13,895 nt of DNA, taken from assembly GCA_002840115.1 (NCBI GenBank), contig PGZG01000028.1:1-13895 (forward strand), written 5' to 3'. Of the stretch, positions 6,636 through 13,895 are shown piece after piece. This DNA is from Gammaproteobacteria bacterium HGW-Gammaproteobacteria-14 (GTDB lineage: Bacteria; Pseudomonadota; Gammaproteobacteria; Pseudomonadales; Alcanivoracaceae). Positions within the stretch are counted from its first letter, which is position 1. Each line of letters starts with the position of its first letter. The translations under genes and the position numbers were made by a program. The notes beneath the pieces are model-generated. The model had not been told where the DNA came from, did no database searches, and saw only the letters and a program-made list of their open reading frames with translations.

Positions 6636-7367
6636 TTATCCGAGGCTGCGGAAGTGGGCCTGAAATGCGGTGGGGAAGTCGGTAATGATGGAGTCCACAC
6701 CCAGCGATACCAGCCGACTGGCTTCAGCCAGATCGTTCACTGTCCACACTGATACTCCCAGACCATGCTTGTTGGCCAGACGCATCAGGCTTTTGCTCAC
6801 TAATCCGTAATGGCTGATTAACCAGCGGCATTCCAGTTCGCGGCAGGTTTGTATGGGTTTGCGATGACGATACTGGCAGACATAACCTCGACTGATGTCC
6901 GGCGCATGATGGCGCATTAGCCTGAGAAACTGACGATCCGAAGATGTCACCACAACACGGTGCTCAAGCTGTTGTTCCTGAATCATGCTCGCAAGTTTGG
7001 AGGCGGTACGCTTTAGCGGTGCCTTGCCGTCGGTTTTTACCTCGAACTGAAAACGCAGGTTGTCCGGGCACAGGTCAATGACTTCTTGCAGGGACGGTAT
7101 CGGGCAGGGTGTTGGCCAGTGTGCGATGGCATGCCGGGCATCCAGTGCTTGCAAGGTGCTGAGTTTTTTGTGGTGGGCGGCGCCGCGCTGTCCTGTGGTA
7201 CGGACCAGGTCCGGGTCGTGCAGTACAAATAACCCATCGTCGCTGGACAGCCGAACGTCAAGCTCAATCTCTGATACCCCCGCAATCACCGCGCGCTCAA
7301 AGCTGGGCAGGGTGTTTTCCGGTGCCTCTCCGCGGGCGCCTCGGTGGCCGACAATGGCTGGCAGCAT
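6636..7367 (-). CDS. glycerophosphodiester phosphodiesterase
   Basis: The enzyme hydrolyses deacylated phospholipid head-group diesters to sn-glycerol-3-phosphate and an alcohol. The 243-residue length and lack of a signal peptide fit the cytoplasmic UgpQ type rather than periplasmic GlpQ. Active-site features of the GDPD TIM barrel are present: H8-R9-G-A-R near the N-terminus with A-P-E-N-T, metal ligands Glu35 and Asp37 in E-I-E-L-D-V, His50 in L-H-D, Glu109 and Lys111 in F-E-V-K, then V-W-T-V-N and G-V-D-S-I-I-T-D-F-P near the C-terminus. An AGGA Shine-Dalgarno lies about eight bases before the ATG. It is transcribed away from the ABC exporter genes, with 122 bases between the starts where I see no clear promoter. 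Its 3' end faces the patatin gene. Confidence 0.93.
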   Translation of the reverse strand: MLPAIVGHRGARGEAPENTLPSFERAVIAGVSEIELDVRLSSDDGLFVLHDPDLVRTTGQRGAAHHKKLSTLQALDARHAIAHWPTPCPIPSLQEVIDLCPDNLRFQFEVKTDGKAPLKRTASKLASMIQEQQLEHRVVVTSSDRQFLRLMRHHAPDISRGYVCQYRHRKPIQTCRELECRWLISHYGLVSKSLMRLANKHGLGVSVWTVNDLAEASRLVSLGVDSIITDFPTAFQAHFRSLG

Positions 7368-7489
7368 GGGCTATCCTCATATTCTCTCAGGCGCGAGTAT
7401 GCCGCTGTCAGTGCATCAGCGTCTATCTGTGATCAGGGTCAATACGGTACGTGATGAGTAATGGCAGGCTGAGCAAAACAGGGAGTCCA

Positions 7490-8197
7490 ATGACCAGAAT
7501 CGTGTTTCAAGCCCGCGGGCTAAGCAAAGTGTACGGAGATGGTGAGCTGGCCGTCCATGCCCTGCGTGGCGTGGATATGGAGCTGCACGCTGGCGAAATG
7601 GTGGTGCTGTTGGGTGCCTCCGGTTCGGGCAAGTCGACGCTGTTAAATATTCTGGGCGGGCTGGATAGCGCTTCCAGCGGCACAGTGCGCTATGGCGATA
7701 TGGAGCTCAGTCAGGCATCAGAGCGACAGTTGACCCGTTACCGTCGCCATCATGTCGGCTTTGTTTTCCAGTTCTACAATTTAATTGCCAGTTTGACGGC
7801 GCTGGAAAATGTCGCCGTGGCCACCGAGATTTCCACCAATCCGATGGACCCGGCGGATGCTCTGGCATTAGTTGATCTGGGTAGTCGCGGCCATCATTTT
7901 CCCGCCGAACTATCCGGCGGTGAGCAGCAGCGGGTGGCGATTGCCCGCGCCATTGCCAAGCAACCGGCGGTGCTGTTGTGCGACGAACCCACCGGCGCGC
8001 TGGATTCCAAAACCGGGGTGCGGGTGCTGCAGGCGCTGGCCAAGGTCAATCAGGAGTTGGGCACAGCAACGGTGATCATTACCCATAATGCGGGTATCGC
8101 GGCAATGGCGGATCGGGTGATTACCCTGAGCGATGGCCGTATCAGTGAGGTGCGCCACAATCAAAGCCGGGTCGATCCGGCCGGGTTGAGCTGGTGA
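7490..8197 (+). CDS. ABC transporter ATP-binding protein (LolD/MacB type)
   Basis: This is the ATPase of the exporter encoded by the three-gene operon. It shows Walker A G-A-S-G-S-G-K-S-T at residues 42-50, signature L-S-G-G-E-Q-Q-R-V, Walker B V-L-L-C-D-E-P-T-G-A-L-D, and the switch His in I-I-T-H-N. The sequence type, with N-L-I-A-S-L-T-A-L-E-N-V at the Q-loop, is that of LolD, MacB and FtsE-like ATPases that work with FtsX-fold permeases. ATG at 7490 (235 aa) follows GGGAG at 7481-7485; upstream GTG 7451 and ATG 7454 are in frame but would add 12-13 residues not typical of the family. Its stop overlaps the GTG of the permease gene in a GTGA arrangement, which couples their translation. Confidence 0.93.
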   Translation: MTRIVFQARGLSKVYGDGELAVHALRGVDMELHAGEMVVLLGASGSGKSTLLNILGGLDSASSGTVRYGDMELSQASERQLTRYRRHHVGFVFQFYNLIASLTALENVAVATEISTNPMDPADALALVDLGSRGHHFPAELSGGEQQRVAIARAIAKQPAVLLCDEPTGALDSKTGVRVLQALAKVNQELGTATVIITHNAGIAAMADRVITLSDGRISEVRHNQSRVDPAGLSW

Positions 8198-10566
8198 ACT
8201 GGCTGTCGGTGCTGGATCGCAAGCTGCTGCGCGAGCTCTCCCATTTGCGCGGTCAGGTGCTGGCCATTGCTCTGGTGGTGGCTGGTGGCATTGCGGTGTG
8301 TGTGATGTCGCTGGTTAATTATGCGTCGCTGTCGGAAACCCGTAGTCATTACTATCGTCAGCATGGTTTTGCCGATGTGTTTGTTGATCTGACCCGTGCG
8401 CCGCGCCACCTGCTTGCTCAGGTGCGCGAACTGGACGGTGTGGCAAGCGCTGAGGTACGGGTACAGTCGTCATTGCGCTTGCAGCTGGACGGTTTTCCCG
8501 ACCCGGTTAGTGGTCGGGTGTTGTCGTTGCCGGATCAGGGAGAGGCAGCGTTGCACCGTTTGTTTTTGCGCGCTGGTCGTTTGCCGGATGCCCGTCGCAG
8601 TGATGAGGTGGTGGTGATCGGCAGTTTTGCCGAGGCCCATAATCTGAAACCCGGTGATTCGCTTGGTGCGATTATCAATGGCCGCTGGCAGACCTTGCGC
8701 ATTGTCGGTGTGGCCGAGTCGCCGGAATTTATCTATGTGATCCCGCCGGGCAGCATGCTGCCGGATTATCAGCGCTATGCGATTTTGTGGATGAGTGAGC
8801 GGGCACTGGCAGCGGCCATGGATATGCAAGGCGCGTTCAATAATGTGCTGCTTGCCCTGCAACCGGGTGTTCGCGAACAGCTTGTCATTGATCAACTGGA
8901 TCAGTTATTTCGCCGCTATGGCAGCACCGGGGCCTACGGCCGTGATGATCATGCATCGGACCGTTTTTTGAGCGAAGAGTTGGCTCAGCTGCGTACCATG
9001 GCGCTGTTGTTTCCGACGATCCTGATGAGTGTGGCGGTGTTTCTGATCAATGTAGTGGTTGGTCGTTTGGTGGCCACCCAGCGCGATGTGATTGCCGTAC
9101 TCAAGGCATTTGGTTACAGCAACCTGCAGGTCAGCGTGCATTTTGGCAAGCTGGTATCGCTGATCATGTTGCTCGGTATTGTGCTGGGTGTCATCGGTGG
9201 TTTGGCGTTGGCCCGTGCGTTAAGTGGAATTTATATCGAGTATTTCCGCTTTCCCACGTTGCTGTTTTCGGTGCCGCTGGCGCAGACCTTGCTGGTCGCG
9301 GTGATCGGTCTGCTGGCCGGATTGGGTGGCGCCTATGGTGCTTTGCGTCGAGCCTTTCGTTTGTCACCAGCGGCGGCCATGGGGCCAGAGCCGCCACCGC
9401 TGTATCGGCGGGCGTGGCTGGAACCGGTGCTGGGAATGATTCGTTTCAGTCAACCCGATCGGATGATTCTGCGTGGCATTGAGCGGCGGCCGCTGCGCTC
9501 ACTGATGTCGGTGTTGGGTATTGCCATGGCCACCGCGATTATTGTGCTGGGCACGTTTCAGTTTGCCGCCATTAACTTGATTGTTCATAGCCAGTTTGCC
9601 CGCGTGCAACAGGAAGACATGACCGTGACCCTGGTCAGCCCGCGCACGGTTAGCGCCGCCTATGAGCTGGCCAGCATTGATGGCGTGCGCGCGGTGGAAA
9701 GCAGTCTGGCGGTGGCAGTGCGGCTGCGCTCTGGTCATCGCAGTTGGCGACTGGGTTTGATCGGTCTGCAGCCAGATGCGCAGCTCACGCTGCGGGTGGA
9801 CACTCAGCTTGAGCGCATCGCCTTGCCGGAAAAAGGTTTGTTGCTGACAGAGTTTTTGCTGGAGGAATTGCAGGTGCGTCCCGGTGATTCGCTGACGGTG
9901 GAGTGGCTGGACGGCAGTGGCGAGCAGAGTGAAGTGACGGTGGCCGGTGGCTCGCGGGAGTTTGTCGGTGTGGGTGCCTGGATGTCGTTGCCGGAGTTGC
10001 AGCGTTTGCGCGGTCGCGGTGCGGAGATCAATCAGTTGCAACTGGCGATTGATCCGCAGATGCGTAACGCCGTGCTGGCAGCGCTACAGGATCGTCCGCT
10101 GGTTGCCGGGGTGAGTGAAAGGCAGGCCATGCTGACGGCGTTTAATGACACCATCGGCCGTACTTTTCTGACCTATACGTTTTTTATCGCTCTGCTCGGC
10201 GGGGTTATTGCCTTCGGGGTGATCTACAACACTGTGCGTATTTCGCTGGCCGAGCGCGGTCGTGAGCTGGCCAGCTTGCGGGTTATCGGTTATCGGCCGT
10301 CGGAGGTAGATCACATTTTGCTGGGTGAACTGGCGCTGCTGCTGTTGCCGGGCATTCCGCTGGGCTGGCTGATCGGCCAACAACTTGCCTGGCTGTTGGT
10401 GCGTTTGATGGAAAGTGAGTTATACCGGATTCCGTTGATTTTTCCCGCGCAAACACTGGGGCTGGCGGCGACAGTGGTCATACTGTCGGCGATATTGTCC
10501 GGCATGGTGGCGGTGCGGCGGGTGGCAAAACTGGATCTGATTGACGTTCTGAAAACCCGCGAATAG
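8194..10566 (+). CDS. ABC transporter permease with two FtsX-type halves
   Basis: This is a 790-residue inner-membrane permease of the mechanotransmission (MacB/LolC/YbbP) class. It has two repeats, each a membrane helix, a large periplasmic domain and three more helices. Helices are estimated at about 20-42, 270-292, 320-342, 360-382, then 436-460, 660-682, 712-735 and 755-777. Each half has FtsX-domain character, with V-I-A-V-L-K-A-F-G-Y in the first and L-A-S-L-R-V-I-G-Y-R in the second. The C-terminus K-L-D-L-I-D-V-L-K-T-R-E is typical. The eight-helix double layout is closer to YbbP than to four-helix MacB, but YbbAP is not normally paired with a HlyD adaptor. The start is GTG, overlapping the ATPase stop by four bases. 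The adaptor gene follows by 15 bases. The substrate is unknown. Confidence 0.9.
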   Translation: MNWLSVLDRKLLRELSHLRGQVLAIALVVAGGIAVCVMSLVNYASLSETRSHYYRQHGFADVFVDLTRAPRHLLAQVRELDGVASAEVRVQSSLRLQLDGFPDPVSGRVLSLPDQGEAALHRLFLRAGRLPDARRSDEVVVIGSFAEAHNLKPGDSLGAIINGRWQTLRIVGVAESPEFIYVIPPGSMLPDYQRYAILWMSERALAAAMDMQGAFNNVLLALQPGVREQLVIDQLDQLFRRYGSTGAYGRDDHASDRFLSEELAQLRTMALLFPTILMSVAVFLINVVVGRLVATQRDVIAVLKAFGYSNLQVSVHFGKLVSLIMLLGIVLGVIGGLALARALSGIYIEYFRFPTLLFSVPLAQTLLVAVIGLLAGLGGAYGALRRAFRLSPAAAMGPEPPPLYRRAWLEPVLGMIRFSQPDRMILRGIERRPLRSLMSVLGIAMATAIIVLGTFQFAAINLIVHSQFARVQQEDMTVTLVSPRTVSAAYELASIDGVRAVESSLAVAVRLRSGHRSWRLGLIGLQPDAQLTLRVDTQLERIALPEKGLLLTEFLLEELQVRPGDSLTVEWLDGSGEQSEVTVAGGSREFVGVGAWMSLPELQRLRGRGAEINQLQLAIDPQMRNAVLAALQDRPLVAGVSERQAMLTAFNDTIGRTFLTYTFFIALLGGVIAFGVIYNTVRISLAERGRELASLRVIGYRPSEVDHILLGELALLLLPGIPLGWLIGQQLAWLLVRLMESELYRIPLIFPAQTLGLAATVVILSAILSGMVAVRRVAKLDLIDVLKTRE

Positions 10567-10581
10567 TGGAGGCAGACAAAC

Positions 10582-11787
10582 ATGAAGAAAAGAAACTGGC
10601 TGGGTCGCGGAGTGTTTTGGGGAGCGATGGCTCTGGTGGCGATATTGGCCGTGCTGACCACCGTGCGCGAGCAACCGGTGTGGGTGGATGTGGCTACCGT
10701 ATCGCGCCAGCCATTGGAAGTTACCATTGTGGAGGAAGGGCGTACTCGGGTGCAGGATCGCTTTGTGGTGTCAGCGCCGGTGGCCGGTTACGTGCGACGT
10801 ATTGAGTTGCAGGTTGGTGAACGGGTGACTCAGGGGCAGTTGCTGACGCGATTGGAGCCACTGCGCAGCGAAGTGCTGGATGCCCGTTCCCGTGCCGAAG
10901 CAGAGGCCATGGTCGCCGCCGCTCAGGCGTCACTGGCAGCCGCAGAACAACAGGTGGCAGCGGTGCAGGCCGACCAGCAACTGGCCGCCAGCGAGCTGAA
11001 ACGGATCGCCCAGTTGGCCGAAAAGCAGTTGGTATCGCAGGAAGTATTGCAGCAAACCCAGGCGGCCGCTGCCCGTACCGATGCGGCGCTGCGCTCGGCA
11101 CGATTTGGTGTGGATGTGGCGCGCCATCAGTTGCAGGCGGCGCGCATGCGTGTGTCGGTGTCTGCTGCCAGTGGAGGCGCAGCCAGTACCGATATGGTGG
11201 ATATTACCGCGCCGGTGTCTGGCGCCGTGCTGCAGCGTTTGCGCCAGAGCGAAGGCGTAGTGATGCCCGGCCAGTCATTACTGGAGCTGGGTGATCCGGC
11301 GGCACTGGAAGTGGAAGTGGATGTGCAGAGTTTTGATGCGGTGCGTATTCAACCCGGTACCGAAGTGCGATTAACGGGGTGGGGCGGTGATCCCTTGATG
11401 GCAATTGTTCGCACTGTTGAGCCGGTTGGTTTTACCAAGGTGTCGGCACTGGGGGTAGAAGAGCAGCGCGTTCATGTGGTGCTCGACATTACCGCACCGG
11501 CGGAGCAGTGGGCCTTATTGGGTGATGGCTATCGGGTTGATGCCCATTTTATTTTGTGGCGCGGCGACGATGTACTGGTGGTACCGGAGTCAGCACTGTT
11601 TCGTCGTGCGAATCAGTATTATGTATTCGTTGTCGAGGGTGATATCGCCCGCGAGCGGGTGGTGGAAACCGGCAACAGTGACGGCTTCCGTGTTGCCGTG
11701 CGCAGCGGGCTGGAGGAGGGCGAACAGGTGGTGCGTCACCCGGACAACAGCCTCAGTAGTGGCGCTCGTGTGCGCAGTCGGCTTTAG
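10582..11787 (+). CDS. HlyD-family periplasmic adaptor of the ABC exporter
   Basis: This is a 401-residue membrane fusion protein that should bridge the permease to an outer-membrane channel. A single N-terminal helix (about 10-28) anchors it after a basic start. The first lipoyl half-motif (S-A-P-V-A-G-Y-V) lies near residues 62-92. An Ala/Gln/Glu-rich coiled-coil hairpin follows at about 95-192, with the V-S-Q-E-V-L-Q-Q tip region. The second lipoyl half (I-T-A-P-V-S-G-A-V) is at about 205-237, then beta-barrel and membrane-proximal domains to the end. A GGAGG Shine-Dalgarno at 10568-10572 sits nine bases before the ATG. No TolC-like gene is next to it. Its stop overlaps the stop region of the convergent aguB gene by four bases. 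Confidence 0.92.
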   Translation: MKKRNWLGRGVFWGAMALVAILAVLTTVREQPVWVDVATVSRQPLEVTIVEEGRTRVQDRFVVSAPVAGYVRRIELQVGERVTQGQLLTRLEPLRSEVLDARSRAEAEAMVAAAQASLAAAEQQVAAVQADQQLAASELKRIAQLAEKQLVSQEVLQQTQAAAARTDAALRSARFGVDVARHQLQAARMRVSVSAASGGAASTDMVDITAPVSGAVLQRLRQSEGVVMPGQSLLELGDPAALEVEVDVQSFDAVRIQPGTEVRLTGWGGDPLMAIVRTVEPVGFTKVSALGVEEQRVHVVLDITAPAEQWALLGDGYRVDAHFILWRGDDVLVVPESALFRRANQYYVFVVEGDIARERVVETGNSDGFRVAVRSGLEEGEQVVRHPDNSLSSGARVRSRL

Positions 11788-12677
11788 CGGCGGAAGCGCT
11801 TGGTCAGGTCGCCGTAGGCATCAATGCGGCGATCGCGCAGATACGGCCAGATGCGCCGTACTCGCTCGGTGCGGGCCATATCGATATTGATCAGCAGCAC
11901 CTGATCACCGTCGACACCGGTTTGGCCGAGGATTTCACCCTGCGGGCCGGCGACAAAGCTGTTGCCCCAGAACTGGATGCAGCCTTCACCGCTGGGAGAG
12001 GCTTCAAAACCGGTGCGATTGGCAACCAGCACCGGCAGGCCGTTGGCGACGCCATGGGCGCGCTGGATGGTGATCCAGGCGTTTAGCTGGCGCTGCTTTT
12101 CGTCGTCATCGTCGGCTGGATCCCAGCCAATCGCGGTGGGGTAGAGCAGCAGCTCGGCACCGGCCAGCGCCATCATTCGCGCCGCTTCCGGGTACCACTG
12201 ATCCCAGCACACTAATACGCCAAGACGACCCACCGAAGTGTCGATCGGGGTGAAACCGTTTTCACCATCAAGGCGCTCGGCATCGCCGGGGGTAAAGAAA
12301 AACTTTTCGTAAAAACCGGGATCATCCGGGATGTGCATTTTGCGATATTGCCCAGCGATGGAGCCGTCTTTTTCCAGCACTACCGAGGTGTTGTGGTACA
12401 GACCGGCGGCGCGTTTTTCAAACAGGCTGGTGACCAGCACGATGCCCAGTTCTTTGGCCAGTTTGCCAAACCGTTCAGTGGACGGACCGGGAATGGTTTC
12501 CGCCTGATCGAATACATTGGTGTCTTCGGTCTGGCAGAAATACAGGCCGCGATGCAGTTCTTGCAGCAGCACCAGTTCGGCGCCCTGACTGGCTGCTTCG
12601 CGGATCAGCGTTTCCGATTTCTGCTGATTGGCTTCGAGATCGGCGCTGTTGGCTTGCTGGATCACTGCTACCCGCAT
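11784..12677 (-). CDS. aguB: N-carbamoylputrescine amidase
   Basis: AguB hydrolyses N-carbamoylputrescine to putrescine, CO2 and ammonia, the second step from agmatine. It is a nitrilase-superfamily enzyme with the Glu-Lys-Cys triad visible as Glu40 (L-L-Q-E-L), Lys113 (Y-R-K-M-H-I-P) and Cys157 (L-V-C-W-D-Q-W-Y-P-E). The blocks D-D-P-G-F-Y-E-K-F-F-F-T-P-G-D and L-L-Y-P-T-A-I-G-W are characteristic of this subfamily. ATG at 12677 gives 297 aa and has an AGGAGA Shine-Dalgarno at 12688-12683. A longer in-frame extension to 12851 lies inside aguA and is not needed. It is 26 bases downstream of aguA, so the two are almost certainly cotranscribed. Other nitrilases are possible in principle, but the neighbour supports this call. 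Confidence 0.95.
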   Translation of the reverse strand: MRVAVIQQANSADLEANQQKSETLIREAASQGAELVLLQELHRGLYFCQTEDTNVFDQAETIPGPSTERFGKLAKELGIVLVTSLFEKRAAGLYHNTSVVLEKDGSIAGQYRKMHIPDDPGFYEKFFFTPGDAERLDGENGFTPIDTSVGRLGVLVCWDQWYPEAARMMALAGAELLLYPTAIGWDPADDDDEKQRQLNAWITIQRAHGVANGLPVLVANRTGFEASPSGEGCIQFWGNSFVAGPQGEILGQTGVDGDQVLLINIDMARTERVRRIWPYLRDRRIDAYGDLTKRFRR

Positions 12678-12703
12678 CGTGGTCTCCTGCTGATTTGTTA
12701 AGG

Positions 12704-13708
12704 TTAGTCGCGCACGCCTTGCGGCAGTTGCATGGTGACGCAATGCAGGCTGCCGTGCTGCCAGGTGAGAGACAGGCAGTCGATTGGCACGATGTCGTGT
12801 TTCGGAAAGGCCTTTTGCATCTGGCTGATAGCCAGTGCATCCGTGTCGCAACCATACACCGGCAATAACACAGCACCGTTGATGATCAGGAAATTGGCAT
12901 AGGTGGCGGGCAGTCGCTGGCCTTCGTCATCGAACAGTGCCGGCGTCATTGGCAAGGGCACCAGCATCAGCTGATGTTTTGCCGCCAGTGCCTGCAGCTC
13001 TTGCTCCATTTTTGACAGCTCCTCGTAGTGGCTGTCGGCTTTGTCCGTGCATTGCACGTAGGCAATGGTGTTGTCATCGCAGAAGCGCGCCAGCGTATCA
13101 ACGTGGGCATCGGTGTCGTCGCCCTCAAGGTCGCCGTGATTGAGCCACCAGACTTGCGTTGCGCCAAGGTGTTTTTCCAATTGCGCCTCGATATCCGCCT
13201 GACTCAGGTCCGGGTTGCGGTTCGGGTTCATCAGACAGTAGCGGGTGGTTAGCAGTTGGCCGCGGCTGTTGATTTCCAGTGAGCCGCCTTCCATCACCAG
13301 TGGCACGCTTTCCACGGCTACGTTCCAGTCAAGTTTAGCGGTCGTAGCGCTGTCCAGCGCTGCTTCAAACTTGCCACCCCAGCCGTTGAAGACAAAATCC
13401 TTGATCAGCAGGTCGCCGTTACGGACCACCGTTAGCGGGCCGAAGTCGCGGGCCCAGGTGTCGTTGTAGTCCAGTTGGCGCAGGTGCAGGCGTGACGTGT
13501 CTACCGCGCCGAGGTAATCGCGGATATGTGTTTCATGGGCTTGGTCTCGGCACAGAATCAGCAGGTTTTCTCTGGCCAGAATGGCATGGGCCAGCGCTCG
13601 ATAGGTGGCTTCGGCACGATCCATGATATAGGCCCAGTCTGTGTCTGAATGGGGCCAGGCAATCATTACACCCCACTGCGGGTGCCATTCCGGTAGTAGT
13701 CGACTCAT
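12704..13708 (-). CDS. aguA: agmatine deiminase
   Basis: AguA converts agmatine to N-carbamoylputrescine and ammonia. It belongs to the peptidyl-arginine-deiminase-like (PAD_porph) fold. Visible motifs are W-A-R-D-F-G-P at 85-91, N-G-W-G-G-K-F at 108-114, E-G-G-S-L-E-I at 140-146, N-P-N-R-N-P at 161-166, D-D-T-D-A-H-V-D at 197-204 with catalytic His202, and G-S-L-H-C-V-T with the nucleophile Cys323 near the C-terminus. The more usual form of the fifth motif has Gly in place of Ala201. At 334 aa it is shorter than the roughly 365-residue Pseudomonas-type enzymes. GGAG at 13725-13722 is 13 bases from the ATG, a rather long spacing. It starts an operon with aguB. An intrinsic terminator lies directly in front of it. 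Confidence 0.94.
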   Translation of the reverse strand: MSRLLPEWHPQWGVMIAWPHSDTDWAYIMDRAEATYRALAHAILARENLLILCRDQAHETHIRDYLGAVDTSRLHLRQLDYNDTWARDFGPLTVVRNGDLLIKDFVFNGWGGKFEAALDSATTAKLDWNVAVESVPLVMEGGSLEINSRGQLLTTRYCLMNPNRNPDLSQADIEAQLEKHLGATQVWWLNHGDLEGDDTDAHVDTLARFCDDNTIAYVQCTDKADSHYEELSKMEQELQALAAKHQLMLVPLPMTPALFDDEGQRLPATYANFLIINGAVLLPVYGCDTDALAISQMQKAFPKHDIVPIDCLSLTWQHGSLHCVTMQLPQGVRD

Positions 13709-13727
13709 GGTGACTCAGAAACTCCGT

Positions 13728-13758
13728 AAAAAAGAAAACCGGATCAGGATCCGGTTTT
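13728..13758 (-). terminator. intrinsic terminator upstream of aguA
   Basis: AAAACCGGATC (13735-13745) and GATCCGGTTTT (13748-13758) form a perfect inverted repeat with an 11-bp arm and a tight turn; about 10 pairs form with a four-base loop. Read on the minus strand the hairpin is followed by CTTTTTT. This fits termination of the minus-strand gene ending at 13797, 38 bases upstream of the hairpin. Only 19 bases separate it from the aguA ATG, so it may also lie in the aguA leader. Confidence 0.85.
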
Positions 13759-13781
13759 CGAGGTTTCACTGTGGTGCTTAT

Positions 13782-13809
13782 CTTATCACTGAAGTATTAC
13801 CACTGAAGT
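13782..13809 (-). repeat. imperfect 14-bp tandem duplication at the end of the partial gene
   Basis: On the minus strand ACTTCAGTGGTAAT (13809-13796) is followed directly by ACTTCAGTGATAAG (13795-13782), with 12 of 14 bases identical. The first copy contains the stop codon TAA of the partial gene. It looks like a slippage duplication across a gene end. Confidence 0.6.
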
Positions 13810-13895
13810 CGGAATCCGGCTTCCTCTTCTCCGCCGCTAGAAGGTGTTTGTGCGGGAGCTTCCGTGGCGGTTGCCGGAGTAGCTGGTTGGCTGGG
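13797..13895 (-). CDS. C-terminal end of an unidentified protein (partial)
   Basis: A minus-strand frame is open from the window edge to TAA at 13799-13797, giving 32 residues. The visible part is a Pro/Ala/Thr-rich, linker-like stretch (P-S-Q-P-A-T-P-A-T-A-T-E-A-P), an acidic G-G-E-E-E, and the ending A-G-F-R-L-Q-W. Such composition is common in envelope or secreted proteins with flexible tails, but no family can be assigned. The terminator 38 bases downstream supports this being a real gene end rather than a chance frame. Confidence 0.6.
   Translation of the reverse strand, partial: PSQPATPATATEAPAQTPSSGGEEEAGFRLQW

Noticed and set aside
7368..7489. Divergent promoter region between the phosphodiesterase and the ABC operon
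   Set aside because: A promoter is expected here on both strands, but no convincing -35/-10 pair could be picked out; TTGACC on the minus strand has no matching -10 at proper spacing.
9499..10041. Minus-strand 180-codon open frame inside the permease gene
   Set aside because: Although long, it is fully antisense to the permease and rich in Gln/His/Arg, as expected for the reverse of a Leu/Ala/Val-rich coding strand. No recognisable domain.
12333..12701. Plus-strand 122-codon open frame opposite aguB
   Set aside because: Its Phe/Gln/Gly-rich composition is the mirror of aguB codon usage, and aguB has an intact catalytic triad on the other strand.
12678..12851. N-terminal extension of aguB to an upstream start
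   Set aside because: The extension would overlap aguA by about 150 bases and adds residues unlike the nitrilase fold. ATG 12677 has a proper Shine-Dalgarno and begins directly with the first beta strand.

Overview
The window looks like chromosome from a gammaproteobacterium, probably marine or halotolerant. It carries a Na+-translocating NADH:quinone reductase operon ending in apbE and nqrM, an agmatine-to-putrescine gene pair, Gram-negative envelope proteins, short intergenic gaps and clear Shine-Dalgarno sequences. I cannot name the genus. Nothing points to an insertion sequence, prophage, tRNA, rRNA or CRISPR array, and no gap between genes reaches 300 bases.

Positions 1-5387 (+) hold the distal part of the nqr operon: the C-terminal half of nqrB, then nqrC, nqrD, nqrE, nqrF, apbE and nqrM. 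The products form the Na+-pumping respiratory complex I substitute. ApbE attaches FMN to NqrB and NqrC, and NqrM helps build the Fe centre between NqrD and NqrE. The nqrF-apbE junction is unusual. It has a perfect 14-bp hairpin with a TTCG loop, and an 18-codon reading frame with the best Shine-Dalgarno sequence there. That frame's stop overlaps an in-frame ATG of apbE, so the apbE start is uncertain.

Positions 5388-7367 carry a patatin-like phospholipase (+) and a cytoplasmic glycerophosphodiester phosphodiesterase (-), convergent and 24 bp apart. Together they could deacylate phospholipids and break down the resulting head-group diesters; this link is inferred.

Positions 7490-11787 (+) encode an ABC export system: a LolD/MacB-type ATPase, a 790-residue permease with two FtsX-type halves, and a HlyD-type periplasmic adaptor. 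They form a tight operon. No outer-membrane channel gene is present, so a TolC-type partner elsewhere is likely. The substrate cannot be read from the sequence.

Positions 11784-13708 (-) encode AguB and AguA, which convert agmatine to putrescine by way of N-carbamoylputrescine. A strong intrinsic terminator lies just 19 bases before the aguA start. Upstream of it (13797-13895) is the C-terminal end of an unidentified minus-strand gene that runs off the window.

Most of the window is well-known housekeeping and transport biology. The points most worth a second look are the nqrF-apbE junction, the terminator in the aguA leader and the uncharacterised ABC exporter.
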